Source: Bacillota bacterium (GTDB lineage: Bacteria > Bacillota > Negativicutes > DSM-13327). From it: DNA of 37,116 nt. The DNA is taken from positions 1 to 37,116 of the forward strand of contig JAGFZX010000033.1 in the NCBI GenBank assembly GCA_017889585.1. The letters are read 5' to 3'. The notes under the pieces are model-generated. The model searched no databases, was not told where the DNA came from, and was given only the letters and a program-made list of their open reading frames with translations. The position numbers and the translations under genes were made by a program. Numbering within the stretch: position 1 is the first letter of the stretch; each line of letters starts with the position of its first letter. Below are positions 9,049-16,730 of this stretch, piece after piece.

Positions 9049-11238
9049 ATGGAAATTAGTAAAGTTTATCAAGGAACTGAGCAGAAAGTGATTAGTCCTC
9101 AGTCTGGTAGTGCCCAGCAGATTGGTGAAAATACCGAGGTAGTTGATAGTAATTTGGCTGTGCAAAAAGACTTCCAGGTTAATGTACAAGATGGACTTAA
9201 AATGAAATTGGCTGAGTTTGCAAATATACTACAAAATCGCGAGCAACTTATTCAGTCTCTACCTGATGATATTAGGAAAGCTGTGGTAGAATTGCTAGGG
9301 CAGATGTCAGCAGATACTGAGCTAACACAAGGGTTAGAAAATTTGCTTAAAGGACAGAAAATTGCGGCAGAGCAGCTTAAGGATATGAGTAATATATTGG
9401 AATTTAGTGCGGCGCTGCATCAGGATGAGTATAGTGAGATAAAACTTTTTTTGCAGAAAATTCTTGAAAATTTTACGAAACAGGCAGAAATAACTCCTGA
9501 ACAGTCGGCAAAAGAACTTGTACAATTAGCCAAACAGTTGCCTGTTAGTAATACTGTGGCTCAAGAAAGTTTAAGCCAAGAACTGGATCAAATTCTGGAG
9601 CCAACGGTACAAAAAAATATACAACAGTTAAGCCAAAATGAACAAAAAAATTTAATAAAACTAACTAATCTGCTAGGACAAAATATGCCAAAACAATTAC
9701 AACAATTGGCAAAGGGAAATAATTTACCTGAATTGCCTGGAGTGTGGGCAATATTTAAAATGGCTGATGCATGGCAGTTCAAAGATATACAGCCCAAGAC
9801 ATTGCAGGCAGCTGTAGATTTATTAAATCAGATAGCCCAAGAGATGTCCCATGAAAAAGGGACGGTAGTTGCCAAACTAGAACAGTTTGTACAAACTTTG
9901 CCTCCTGAGGTTAGCAATAAAGGGGGGATAGCTGCCAAACTAGAACAGTTTGTACAAACGTTGTCTCCTGAGGTTAGCAATAAAGAGGCGGTAGTTGCCA
10001 AACTAGAACAGTTTGTACAAACGTTGTCTTCTGAGGCCAGCAATAAAGAGGCGGTAGTTGCCAAACTAGAACAGTTTATACAAACGTTGTCTTCTGAGGT
10101 CAGCAATAAAGGGGCGGTAGTTGCCAAACTAGAACAGTTTGTACAAACGTTGTCTTCTGAGGTCAGCAATAAAGGGGCGGTAGTTGCCAAACTAGAACAG
10201 TTTGTACAAACGTTGTCTCCTGAGGTTAGCAATAAAGAGGTAGTAGTTACTCAACTAGAGCAGTTTGTACAATCCTTGCCCCTTGAGGTTAGCAATAAAG
10301 GGATGGTAGTTGCCCAACTAGAGCGGTTTGTACAAACTTTGCCTTCTGAAATCGTCAAAGCTTTGCAATTGTCTCTGAAGCAGGGAGGAGATATAGCTGA
10401 CATTTTGCGCGGGTTTGCAAATAATTTTAGCAATGCTGTAGTCTTAAATGAACATATGAATAGCGAGATGCAGTCATTGGCAACAAAAATCATTGAAAAC
10501 ATGGGGGCAAAATCTCCTTCAATGCCAGTTGATACCAATAATATATTGTCTCAATTTACAAAACAGATGACTGATACTGCTGCAACTGTTGAACAATTAA
10601 AAACGCTCATACAGCAGTTGAAAACTCAATTGTTTGCTGGTGACCCTAAACTTTTAGAAAAACAGCAATATGCTTTGAATCAGTTGACTACGTTGTTTGA
10701 ACAGAATATTCCCCAGTCATTACAGGAGGGGGCAGTTAAACACAAGTTGCCTGAATTACCCCAAATGTGGGTATTGTTAAAATCCTTAGGAACAGAACAA
10801 TGGCAAGATATTGAACCGCAAAATTTACAAAAGTCAGCAAGTGTGATAAAAGAACTGGCTCAGTCTATCTATAAATCTACAGGGCTAACAGGGGAAAAAC
10901 AGGCTGAGCATAGCGTCCTATCCTTTTCTATACCGCTACATGTTGCTGAGGGAATATATTATCCTGCTCATATTCATATTTATCATCAACAAAAAGACAA
11001 CAGCAGTCAGCCGGCTGAACGGCAATTTGAAACATGGTTGCGTATATGTGTTGATACTGAAAATATTGGTATGGTGGATAGTGTTTTTCGGCTATATGGA
11101 GATAATAAACTAGATGTCCGAGTTAATTTTTCAGCCACGTCTGCCGCTACGCAATTTGCCCAGGATTTACCTAACATAAAAAAAAGCCTTGATGATACTA
11201 AACTTAATTTAACAGATATTATAATTAACAAAGCATAG
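9049..11238 (+). CDS. Repeat-containing protein with FliK-like C-terminal domain
   Basis: A 729-residue hydrophilic, helix-rich protein. The ATG at 9049 is preferred over in-frame starts from 9025 because AGGGG lies just upstream of it. Residues about 271-438 are eight copies of a 21-residue unit (VVAKLEQFVQTLSPEVSNK type). Segments before and after the repeats resemble each other (KQLQQLAKGNNLPELPGVW against QSLQEGAVKHKLPELPQMW), suggesting an older duplication. The last 110 residues (SFSIPLHVAEGIYY … ETWLRICVDTENIGMVDSVF … ATQFAQDLPNIKKSLDDTKL) look like the C-terminal domain of flagellar hook-length control proteins (FliK): an amphipathic sandwich in which a length-measuring linker precedes a conserved end. 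No flagellar gene is nearby, so FliK itself is unlikely. The family call is tentative. Confidence 0.55.
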   Translation: MEISKVYQGTEQKVISPQSGSAQQIGENTEVVDSNLAVQKDFQVNVQDGLKMKLAEFANILQNREQLIQSLPDDIRKAVVELLGQMSADTELTQGLENLLKGQKIAAEQLKDMSNILEFSAALHQDEYSEIKLFLQKILENFTKQAEITPEQSAKELVQLAKQLPVSNTVAQESLSQELDQILEPTVQKNIQQLSQNEQKNLIKLTNLLGQNMPKQLQQLAKGNNLPELPGVWAIFKMADAWQFKDIQPKTLQAAVDLLNQIAQEMSHEKGTVVAKLEQFVQTLPPEVSNKGGIAAKLEQFVQTLSPEVSNKEAVVAKLEQFVQTLSSEASNKEAVVAKLEQFIQTLSSEVSNKGAVVAKLEQFVQTLSSEVSNKGAVVAKLEQFVQTLSPEVSNKEVVVTQLEQFVQSLPLEVSNKGMVVAQLERFVQTLPSEIVKALQLSLKQGGDIADILRGFANNFSNAVVLNEHMNSEMQSLATKIIENMGAKSPSMPVDTNNILSQFTKQMTDTAATVEQLKTLIQQLKTQLFAGDPKLLEKQQYALNQLTTLFEQNIPQSLQEGAVKHKLPELPQMWVLLKSLGTEQWQDIEPQNLQKSASVIKELAQSIYKSTGLTGEKQAEHSVLSFSIPLHVAEGIYYPAHIHIYHQQKDNSSQPAERQFETWLRICVDTENIGMVDSVFRLYGDNKLDVRVNFSATSAATQFAQDLPNIKKSLDDTKLNLTDIIINKA
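9859..10362 (+). repeat. Eight tandem 63-bp in-frame coding repeats
   Basis: The unit encodes 21 residues (core VVAKLEQFVQTL, then S/P-S/P-E-V-S-N-K). Units 1-7 are nearly identical in DNA; unit 8 diverges at its end. The copy number is exactly in frame, and such arrays expand or contract by slippage or recombination. Confidence 0.9.
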
Positions 11239-11265
11239 TTTTTTGATGGAATCAGAAGGAGTAGA

Positions 11266-11303
11266 ACAAGCCCAGTCTAAAAGAGATGGGCTTGTATTTT
11301 TTT
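11266..11303 (+). terminator. Rho-independent terminator
   Basis: ACAAGCCCA (11266-11274) pairs perfectly with TGGGCTTGT (11287-11295), followed by ATTTTTTT. It ends the TPR/FliK-like transcription unit 28 nt after the stop codon. Confidence 0.85.
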
Positions 11304-11626
11304 GTGTTTAAAGTAAGTTAAAAAAGTAACATAACTTATACGCATTGGATTTTTTTTACTATAGCAAAAAGGCATAATGACGATTGAAAAGAACAATTTT
11401 ACGTAACATGTATAATCGTGTACGATATAGAAAAGATAGAATAGTCAAGTGAATTTGAACATTAAGTTATTAATGGGTACATTAAATTGATGTAATATTC
11501 TATTGTTTTATTATGGAAGTACATTTGTACAGCAGTAAGGCATATAAGATGTTAACTGATAATATTGACTAGGCTTTACTAATAGTTGTCGTAGTTTGCA
11601 CGAAATAACTTAGGAGGTGTGTTTGT
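11304..11626 (+). promoter_or_regulatory. Upstream region of the lactate/ETF operon
   Basis: No gene is seen in this AT-rich stretch. Two promoter-like sites can be named: TTGATG-N16-TATTAT at 11487-11514, and a perfect TATAAT at 11411-11416 whose nearest -35 (TTGAAA at 11384) is too far away (21 nt). A 12-bp dyad (ATCGT-GT-ACGAT, 11415-11426) overlaps the end of that -10 and could be an operator. The assignment of any of these is weak. Confidence 0.35.
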
Positions 11627-12415
11627 TTGAAAATTATTGTACTAGTCAAGCAAGTTCCTGGAACTGATTCCGTAAAACTTGATCCTGTAACTGGAGTAAT
11701 GGTGCGTACTGGTAAAGATGTAATTATTAATCCTTTGGATGAAAATGCATTGGCTGAGGCCATTCGAATCAAGAATACCTATCCTGATGTAACAATCACT
11801 GCGGTGAGCATGGGCCCAGTATCAGCAATGAAAGCCATCAAAGAAGCGATTGCTATGGGGGCAGATGATGGAGTATTAGTATCTGGCCGAGAATTTGCAG
11901 GTTCAGATACCATTGCTACAGCTAAAGTTATTGCAGCAGCCATCAAAAAAACGGGTACCTTTGATATGATTCTTTGCGGGGAACGTGCGACAGATGGTGA
12001 AACAGGTCAGACGGCAGCTATGATTGCCCATTACCTCAATATTCCAGCACAAACATATGTATCTGGATTGGAAATTTTAGAAGACGGCGTTATTGTTAAA
12101 CGTACTGTTGAAAGTGGCTTTGAACGCGTTCAAGTAACTTATCCAGTATTGGTTTCTGTAAATAAAGATATTAGTGACACTGGATTCCCTACCTTGAGTG
12201 GTAAATTAAAAGCTAAACAAGTTCAAGTACCTATGGTAGGGAATGCTGAACTTGGTTTTGATAAGAGTGAGCTTGGGCTTACTGGCTCGCCTACGCGCGT
12301 AGTTAAGATTTTCAGCCCTAAACTTTCCCGTGATACGGTTATGGCTAAAGCCAATGGTACAATGCAGCCTATTGATGAGTTGATGTCGTTTTTAGTTCAA
12401 AAGGATGTTTTATAA
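11627..12415 (+). CDS. etfB: Electron transfer flavoprotein beta subunit
   Basis: The 262-residue product starts at TTG (11627) behind AGGAGGT at 11612-11618. The N-terminus KIIVLVKQVPGTDSVKLDP and the segments NPLDENALAEAIRIK, SMGPVSAMKAIKEAIAMGAD and CGERATDGETGQTAAMIAHYL are typical of EtfB/FixA. EtfB pairs with EtfA to carry flavin electrons in the cytoplasm. It is followed by etfA 12 nt downstream and by an FAD-linked lactate dehydrogenase, the arrangement known from LctBCD of Acetobacterium woodii. In that system EtfB holds the bifurcating FAD and reacts with NAD. Whether this one bifurcates cannot be told from what I can see; the gene order makes it plausible. Length is normal. Confidence 0.93.
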   Translation: MKIIVLVKQVPGTDSVKLDPVTGVMVRTGKDVIINPLDENALAEAIRIKNTYPDVTITAVSMGPVSAMKAIKEAIAMGADDGVLVSGREFAGSDTIATAKVIAAAIKKTGTFDMILCGERATDGETGQTAAMIAHYLNIPAQTYVSGLEILEDGVIVKRTVESGFERVQVTYPVLVSVNKDISDTGFPTLSGKLKAKQVQVPMVGNAELGFDKSELGLTGSPTRVVKIFSPKLSRDTVMAKANGTMQPIDELMSFLVQKDVL

Positions 12416-12427
12416 AGGAGGTAAATA

Positions 12428-13474
12428 ATGATGTCAAGTTATGTTAATTGCAGTATAGAGCAAGCGCAAAATATCGCCGATTTTAAAGGTGTATTCATAC
12501 TTGGTGAACAACGTGATGGAAAGATTGGGGCTATTACTTTTGAACTCTTAACTTGGGGACGTGGGATTGCCGATGAATTAGGATGTGAACTTGGCTGCGT
12601 TTTACTGGGTGATGAAATCGAAAATATGCAGGAAGTTATTCAGCGTGGTGCAGATAAAGTATTTTTCATTCAAGATCCTATTTTCAAAAACTTTTTGACA
12701 CAGCCTTACAGTAATGCCATTACTCGCTTAGTGAATGAAGAAAAACCAGAAATTATTATTGCTGGCGCGACTACCACTGGCCGTACGGTAATGCCCCTCG
12801 TTACTGCTAAATGCCATACGGGTTTAACGGCTGACTGTACTGAGCTTACAATTGATCCAGAGACTAAGTTATTATTGCAAACTCGCCCAGCGATTGGCGG
12901 CAATATTATGGCTACCATTAAAACTCCAGGCACTAGACCACAAATGGCGACAGTACGTCCTAGATCAGCTAAACAAGCTGATATTGATACAAATCGGACA
13001 GGTGAAATTATTGTTAAGAAGTATGAAGGCTCAACAATAATGACAGTTGAAAAGTTTTTGGAGTTTATTAAAGATACGACTCAAGCCGTAAGTATTGAAG
13101 AAGCCGATGTAATTATTGCCGGTGGTAAAGGTATGAAAAATGCTGCAGGCTTTAAAATGATAGAAGAATTGGCAGAATTAATGGGAGCAGCTGTTGGTGC
13201 TACTCGTGATGCAGTTGAACTTGGCTGGTCCACTTACCCTCATCAGATTGGTCTTTCCGGTAAAACCGTATCACCAAAATTAATCATTTCTGCAGGTATA
13301 TCAGGTAAGATTCAATATTTGGCTGGTATGCAGACAGCTGATGTCATTGTGGCAATCAATAAAGACCCTGAAGCGCAAATCTTTAAAGTGGCAGATTTCG
13401 GTATTGTAGGTGACGTATTTGAAGTGGTGCCTATGCTAATTGAAACAGTCAAAAAAATGAAAGCTAAAGCATAA
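12428..13474 (+). CDS. etfA: Electron transfer flavoprotein alpha subunit
   Basis: A 348-residue product with AAGGAGG six bases before the ATG at 12428 (a second ATG follows directly). The C-terminal FAD-binding domain is clear: GGKGMKNAAGFKMIEELAEL, then the SGKTVSPKLIISAGISG and QYLAGMQTADVIVAINKD motifs that bind the structural FAD, ending in DVFEVVPMLIE. The N-terminal Rossmann-like part is also standard (GVFILGEQRDGKIGAITFEL). Unlike LctC of A. woodii there is no N-terminal 4Fe-4S ferredoxin domain. Stop-to-start gaps to etfB and the dehydrogenase are 12 and 13 nt, so the three genes form one operon. Confidence 0.93.
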   Translation: MMSSYVNCSIEQAQNIADFKGVFILGEQRDGKIGAITFELLTWGRGIADELGCELGCVLLGDEIENMQEVIQRGADKVFFIQDPIFKNFLTQPYSNAITRLVNEEKPEIIIAGATTTGRTVMPLVTAKCHTGLTADCTELTIDPETKLLLQTRPAIGGNIMATIKTPGTRPQMATVRPRSAKQADIDTNRTGEIIVKKYEGSTIMTVEKFLEFIKDTTQAVSIEEADVIIAGGKGMKNAAGFKMIEELAELMGAAVGATRDAVELGWSTYPHQIGLSGKTVSPKLIISAGISGKIQYLAGMQTADVIVAINKDPEAQIFKVADFGIVGDVFEVVPMLIETVKKMKAKA

Positions 13475-13487
13475 GGGGGTATAGGTA

Positions 13488-14915
13488 ATGCAATTTAATA
13501 AAGTAACAGACTCCATTATTAAGGAGCTTCAAGAAATTATTGGTGCAGCTAATGTAGTTGTAGATGAAGAAAAAATGGAAATGTATTCTCGTGATGAGAC
13601 TTCAGATAAACTCTGGGAAAAAATGCCTGAGGTAGTAATAAAACCTGAGAATGCTCAGCAAATTGCTGAAATTGTTAAGTTGGCCAATCGTGAACTGATC
13701 CCTATTACTCCTAGAGGCGGAGGTTCAGGTCTCGCAGGTGGTGCTGTACCAATGCATGGCGGTATGGTATTATCTCTAGAAAAAATGAATAAAATCATAG
13801 AAATTGATAACGAAAATTTGTTCATGGTTTTAGAGCCTGGCGTTACTACAGGTGAAGTACAAAAAGAGGCTAAGGTATTTAATCTATTTTATGCTGGTGA
13901 CCCTTGTTCAGCTGAGTCCTCATTTATTGGTGGTAATGTTGCGACAAATGCTGGTGGTAACAAAGCTGTTAAATATGGTGTGACAGGCCGGCATGTATAT
14001 GGTTTAGAAGTTGTTATGCCTGATGGTGAGATTGTTACCTATGGTGGCAAAAACGTAAAAGATGTTACTTTCTATGATATGGTGCATTTAATGGTTGGTT
14101 CAGAAGGTACTTTGGGGATCATTACAAAAATATGGCTAAAATTGATGCCTCTGCCTCAATATGTTGCCGATTTATTGATTCCGTTTCCTGATATGCAATC
14201 AGCAATTAAAGTTGTACCAAAAATTATGACTGCTGGTATTATTCCGACTGCAGTTGAATTTATGGATCGTATATCAGTTTTAGCGGCTGAACAATATCTG
14301 AATAAGACATTGCCGTATAGCCAAGAATCAGGCGCATACATCATTTGCGAAGTGGATGGAAATACGGAAAATCAAGTGCAAGAAGATTATGAAACCATTG
14401 GCAAGTTATGTATGGAAAATGGCGCTCTAGAAGTATTTGTAGCTGATAATATTTCTACTCAAGATCGCATTTGGAAATCACGTAAGGCTTATGCCGAAGC
14501 ACTTCGTATGATTAGCCCAGTATACTGTATGGAAGATATTGTTGTTCCTATTTCTAATATTCCTGCAGCACTTGATGCTATTGAAAAAATTGCTGCAAAA
14601 TTTGAGTGTAAAATTCCTAGTGCTGGCCATGCTGGTGACGGAAATATTCATGCGACTATTTTACGTGAAGACCGTGATGAACATGCTTGGCATGATCTTA
14701 AATATGCAGTCTTGGAAGAAATCTATGATGCTGTATACAAGCTAGATGGCAATTTGTCTGGTGAACATGGTATTGGAGCAAAACGTGTATCGGCAATGTA
14801 CAAGCATATGACCGAAGGCCAAAAGAAAGTATTGCATACCGTTAAAAATGCTTTCGATCCTAACAACATCATGAATCCAGGAAAAGTTGTACTTCTTGGC
14901 AGAATCGCAGAATAA
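13488..14915 (+). CDS. FAD-linked lactate dehydrogenase (GlcD/D-LDH family)
   Basis: A 475-residue flavoprotein of the GlcD family (FAD_binding_4 plus FAD-oxidase C domain). The FAD pocket motifs are present: PRGGGSGLAGGAVP, GGNVATNAGGNKAVKYGV and GSEGTLGIITKIWLKL. The C-terminal signatures AGHAGDGNIHATIL and SGEHGIGAKR contain the His residues of the active site. Genes of this family oxidise 2-hydroxy acids (lactate or glycolate). Directly behind etfBA the likely substrate is lactate, with electrons passed to EtfAB and then to NAD, possibly coupled to ferredoxin oxidation. It is the last gene of the operon; a terminator follows 6 nt later. The exact 2-hydroxy acid and its stereochemistry are inference. 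Confidence 0.88.
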   Translation: MQFNKVTDSIIKELQEIIGAANVVVDEEKMEMYSRDETSDKLWEKMPEVVIKPENAQQIAEIVKLANRELIPITPRGGGSGLAGGAVPMHGGMVLSLEKMNKIIEIDNENLFMVLEPGVTTGEVQKEAKVFNLFYAGDPCSAESSFIGGNVATNAGGNKAVKYGVTGRHVYGLEVVMPDGEIVTYGGKNVKDVTFYDMVHLMVGSEGTLGIITKIWLKLMPLPQYVADLLIPFPDMQSAIKVVPKIMTAGIIPTAVEFMDRISVLAAEQYLNKTLPYSQESGAYIICEVDGNTENQVQEDYETIGKLCMENGALEVFVADNISTQDRIWKSRKAYAEALRMISPVYCMEDIVVPISNIPAALDAIEKIAAKFECKIPSAGHAGDGNIHATILREDRDEHAWHDLKYAVLEEIYDAVYKLDGNLSGEHGIGAKRVSAMYKHMTEGQKKVLHTVKNAFDPNNIMNPGKVVLLGRIAE

Positions 14916-14921
14916 GCGTAT

Positions 14922-14967
14922 AAAAAAGCAATCTGAATCTCTTTAGGGAGATTCAGGTTGCTTTTTT
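14922..14967 (+). terminator. Terminator of the etfBA-LDH operon
   Basis: A stem of about 20 bp (AAAGCAATCTGAATCTC against GAGATTCAGGTTGCTTT, one G-U pair) ends in a T-run. The A-run on the other side makes it potentially bidirectional. Confidence 0.92.
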
Positions 14968-14988
14968 ATAGAATGTATAAGCTTTAAG

Positions 14989-15038
14989 AACCGCAGAGGT
15001 TTTATAATAATAATCTTTCCGATGTGTTCTCTGCGGTT
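14989..15038. repeat. Spaced inverted repeat
   Basis: AACCGCAGAG (14989-14998) and CTCTGCGGTT (15029-15038) are perfect 10-bp arms with a 30-nt AT-rich loop. There is no T-run on the + side. It lies between the operon terminator and the 94-nt element at 15087; its role is unknown. Confidence 0.6.
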
Positions 15039-15086
15039 AAAAAATTCTAGCTATGTTTATTCTGAAAGACGCATAGCGCTTTTCTT

Positions 15087-15180
15087 ACGGAATCAGAAAG
15101 TATAGCACTTTCCGATTCCAAGTAAGGGCAACTAAGGCTTTTGCCTGCGCTGAGGCTTGGCGAAAGCCAAGTTTTCTTTA
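15087..15180 (+). repeat. 94-nt structured intergenic element, copy 1
   Basis: The 13-nt arms GGAATCAGAAAGT (15089-15101) and ACTTTCCGATTCC (15107-15119) form hairpin 1. The conserved linker AAGTAAGGGCAACTAAGG follows. Hairpin 2 is CTTGGC-GAAA-GCCAAG (15156-15171), a GNRA tetraloop followed by TTTTCTTTA. A second copy of equal length is at 29736-29829. It ends 84 nt before the NA37 gene. The 3' hairpin looks like a terminator on the + strand, so the element could act as an RNA leader; it could equally be a dispersed repeat. Confidence 0.8.
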
Positions 15181-15264
15181 TCCATACCTAGATAGTTTTA
15201 TTGTATCTACATATGATACAATAAGGTGACAATTTATTTGATAGTATCAGGAAGGATGGAGCTA

Positions 15265-16332
15265 GTGTTTGACTTTTCTACTGTAAATTTGGAAAATTTA
15301 ATTATACATCAAGTAGGTAATAAATTGCGGGATGAAGGCCTCTTTGTGTCTCCTACGGTATGTGAGATGAAAGATGGCGATGTGGAAGAACTATTGCTCA
15401 AGTATTTTTTATCTTCCTTCAAGGAAGAAGCTTTTTATAAGTTTTTTCATGAAACAGATATTCATTTGAATGAATTATATATGTATATTAGTAACATATT
15501 TGTGGATCGTGATAGTTTTTATACGCAATCAATCAATATTTTAAAACATTTATATGAAAAATCCTCCCATCCGCAAATTAAAGGTGGGGAATTTTACATG
15601 GTATATTTTACAGATTGCATGGTCAATGAACAAAAAGCTGATGCGATTGGTATTTTTAAAACAGAAAAAAAAGAAACCTATTTGAAGATTACTAGATATG
15701 CAGATGAATTTTTTGTTGGCAGTGATAAGGGAATTAATATTAAAAAATTAGATAAAGGCTGTATTATTTTTAATATAGAATCAAATGACGGCTATCGAGT
15801 GTTGACTGTAGATGCTGTGAACAAAGGTAATAGTGAAGCATTATATTGGAAAGATGATTTTTTACAGCTTACCAATGTTCAGGATGGTTATTTTCACACA
15901 GAAAATTGTTTGACAGTCTGCCAGGATTTTGTTGAGAATATTTATGGTGAAATATATCAAGCTGATCGCAAAGATAAAGTTGTGTTTATGAATGAGGCTG
16001 TGGCTTATTTTGACAAACACAGTGAATTTAATCTTGAAAATTTTGTTCAGGAAGTGGTTAAGGAACCTGAGCTTATTGAACAATTTAAAGAACATAAACA
16101 AAATTATGATATTAACCAAGGATTTAATACTGCCGAAAGTTTTAGCATTTCAAACCCTGCAGTGAAAACCATGAAAAAGAAGTTTAAAAATTTAATTAAG
16201 CTAGATACTGAATTTGAAATCAAAATGAAACGCTCAACCCCAGAAACTGATAATATGCAGTTTATTGAACGCGGTTTTGATGAAGAAAAAGGTATGAGTT
16301 TTTATAAAGTTTATTTTAATATAGAAGAATAA
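15265..16332 (+). CDS. Nucleoid-associated protein, NA37/NdpA (YejK) family
   Basis: About 355 residues if started at GTG 15265, which has AGGAAGG nine bases upstream and yields the family-typical N-terminus FDFSTVNLENLIIHQVGNK. In-frame starts at 15226 (GTG) and 15256 (ATG) are less well placed. The segment LYEKSSHPQIKGGEFYMVYF followed by the DAIGIFKTEKKETYLKI block matches the 37-kDa nucleoid-associated family (PF04245), of which E. coli YejK is the founder. These proteins associate with the nucleoid and their molecular function is poorly defined. Some homologues sit in phage-defence contexts, but none of the neighbours here suggest that. The gene stands alone, with the 94-nt element upstream and its own terminator. 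Confidence 0.75.
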   Translation: MFDFSTVNLENLIIHQVGNKLRDEGLFVSPTVCEMKDGDVEELLLKYFLSSFKEEAFYKFFHETDIHLNELYMYISNIFVDRDSFYTQSINILKHLYEKSSHPQIKGGEFYMVYFTDCMVNEQKADAIGIFKTEKKETYLKITRYADEFFVGSDKGINIKKLDKGCIIFNIESNDGYRVLTVDAVNKGNSEALYWKDDFLQLTNVQDGYFHTENCLTVCQDFVENIYGEIYQADRKDKVVFMNEAVAYFDKHSEFNLENFVQEVVKEPELIEQFKEHKQNYDINQGFNTAESFSISNPAVKTMKKKFKNLIKLDTEFEIKMKRSTPETDNMQFIERGFDEEKGMSFYKVYFNIEE

Positions 16333-16345
16333 ATGATATATATAT

Positions 16346-16378
16346 AAGCCTAGACTATCTTAGTAGGCTTGTATTTTT
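16346..16378 (+). terminator. Rho-independent terminator after the NA37 gene
   Basis: AAGCCTA (16346-16352) pairs with TAGGCTT (16364-16370), followed by GTATTTTT. Confidence 0.7.
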
Positions 16379-16459
16379 AGATTTTTGACGATTTGGCAGG
16401 GAATTTCAGTTAGTTGGTGAATATTAGATATTAAATATTTTTGGGGAAGGATGTATGAA

Positions 16460-16726
16460 ATGATGGAATTAAATTTGCTAATTGAAAATAAGTTAGGACT
16501 ACATGCTAGACCAGCCTCTCTGTTTGCACAAAAAGCTTCTGCTTATAAATCAACTATTATGATACTTAAAGGTGAAAAAAGCGTCAATGGGAAAAGTATT
16601 ATTGGAATTATGGGGCTGGGCGTAAAACAAGGCGAAAGTTTGCTACTCAAAATCGAAGGTCCAGATGCTGATGAGGCAGCAGCAGCTTTGCAAAAATTAG
16701 TTGCTAATAAATTTGGGGAAGAGTGA
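16460..16726 (+). CDS. ptsH: Phosphocarrier protein HPr
   Basis: The ATG at 16460 is chosen over 16451 because GGGGAAGG (16443-16450) would touch the earlier ATG. From 16460 the numbering also falls exactly on the conserved residues: His15 in GLHARPAS (phosphorylated by enzyme I) and Ser46 in NGKSIIGIMGLG (site of HPr kinase in Firmicutes). The product is 88 residues, the usual size. HPr carries phosphate from enzyme I to sugar-specific EII complexes in the cytoplasm and, as HPr-Ser-P, serves catabolite control in Firmicutes. It is 4 nt upstream of ptsI. No EII gene is in the window. Confidence 0.95.
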   Translation: MMELNLLIENKLGLHARPASLFAQKASAYKSTIMILKGEKSVNGKSIIGIMGLGVKQGESLLLKIEGPDADEAAAALQKLVANKFGEE

Positions 16727-16730
16727 TAGT

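Noticed and set aside
9828..10232. A 134-codon antisense frame across the tandem repeats
   Set aside because: It mirrors the repeats of the coding strand gene; the periodic product is a by-product of the 63-bp unit.
9859..10362. CRISPR-like array
   Set aside because: The units are contiguous, in frame and coding, without unique spacers.
15087..15180. Known riboswitch (c-di-GMP GEMM type, given the GNRA loops)
   Set aside because: The conserved core bases of that class are absent; only the presence of hairpins is shared.
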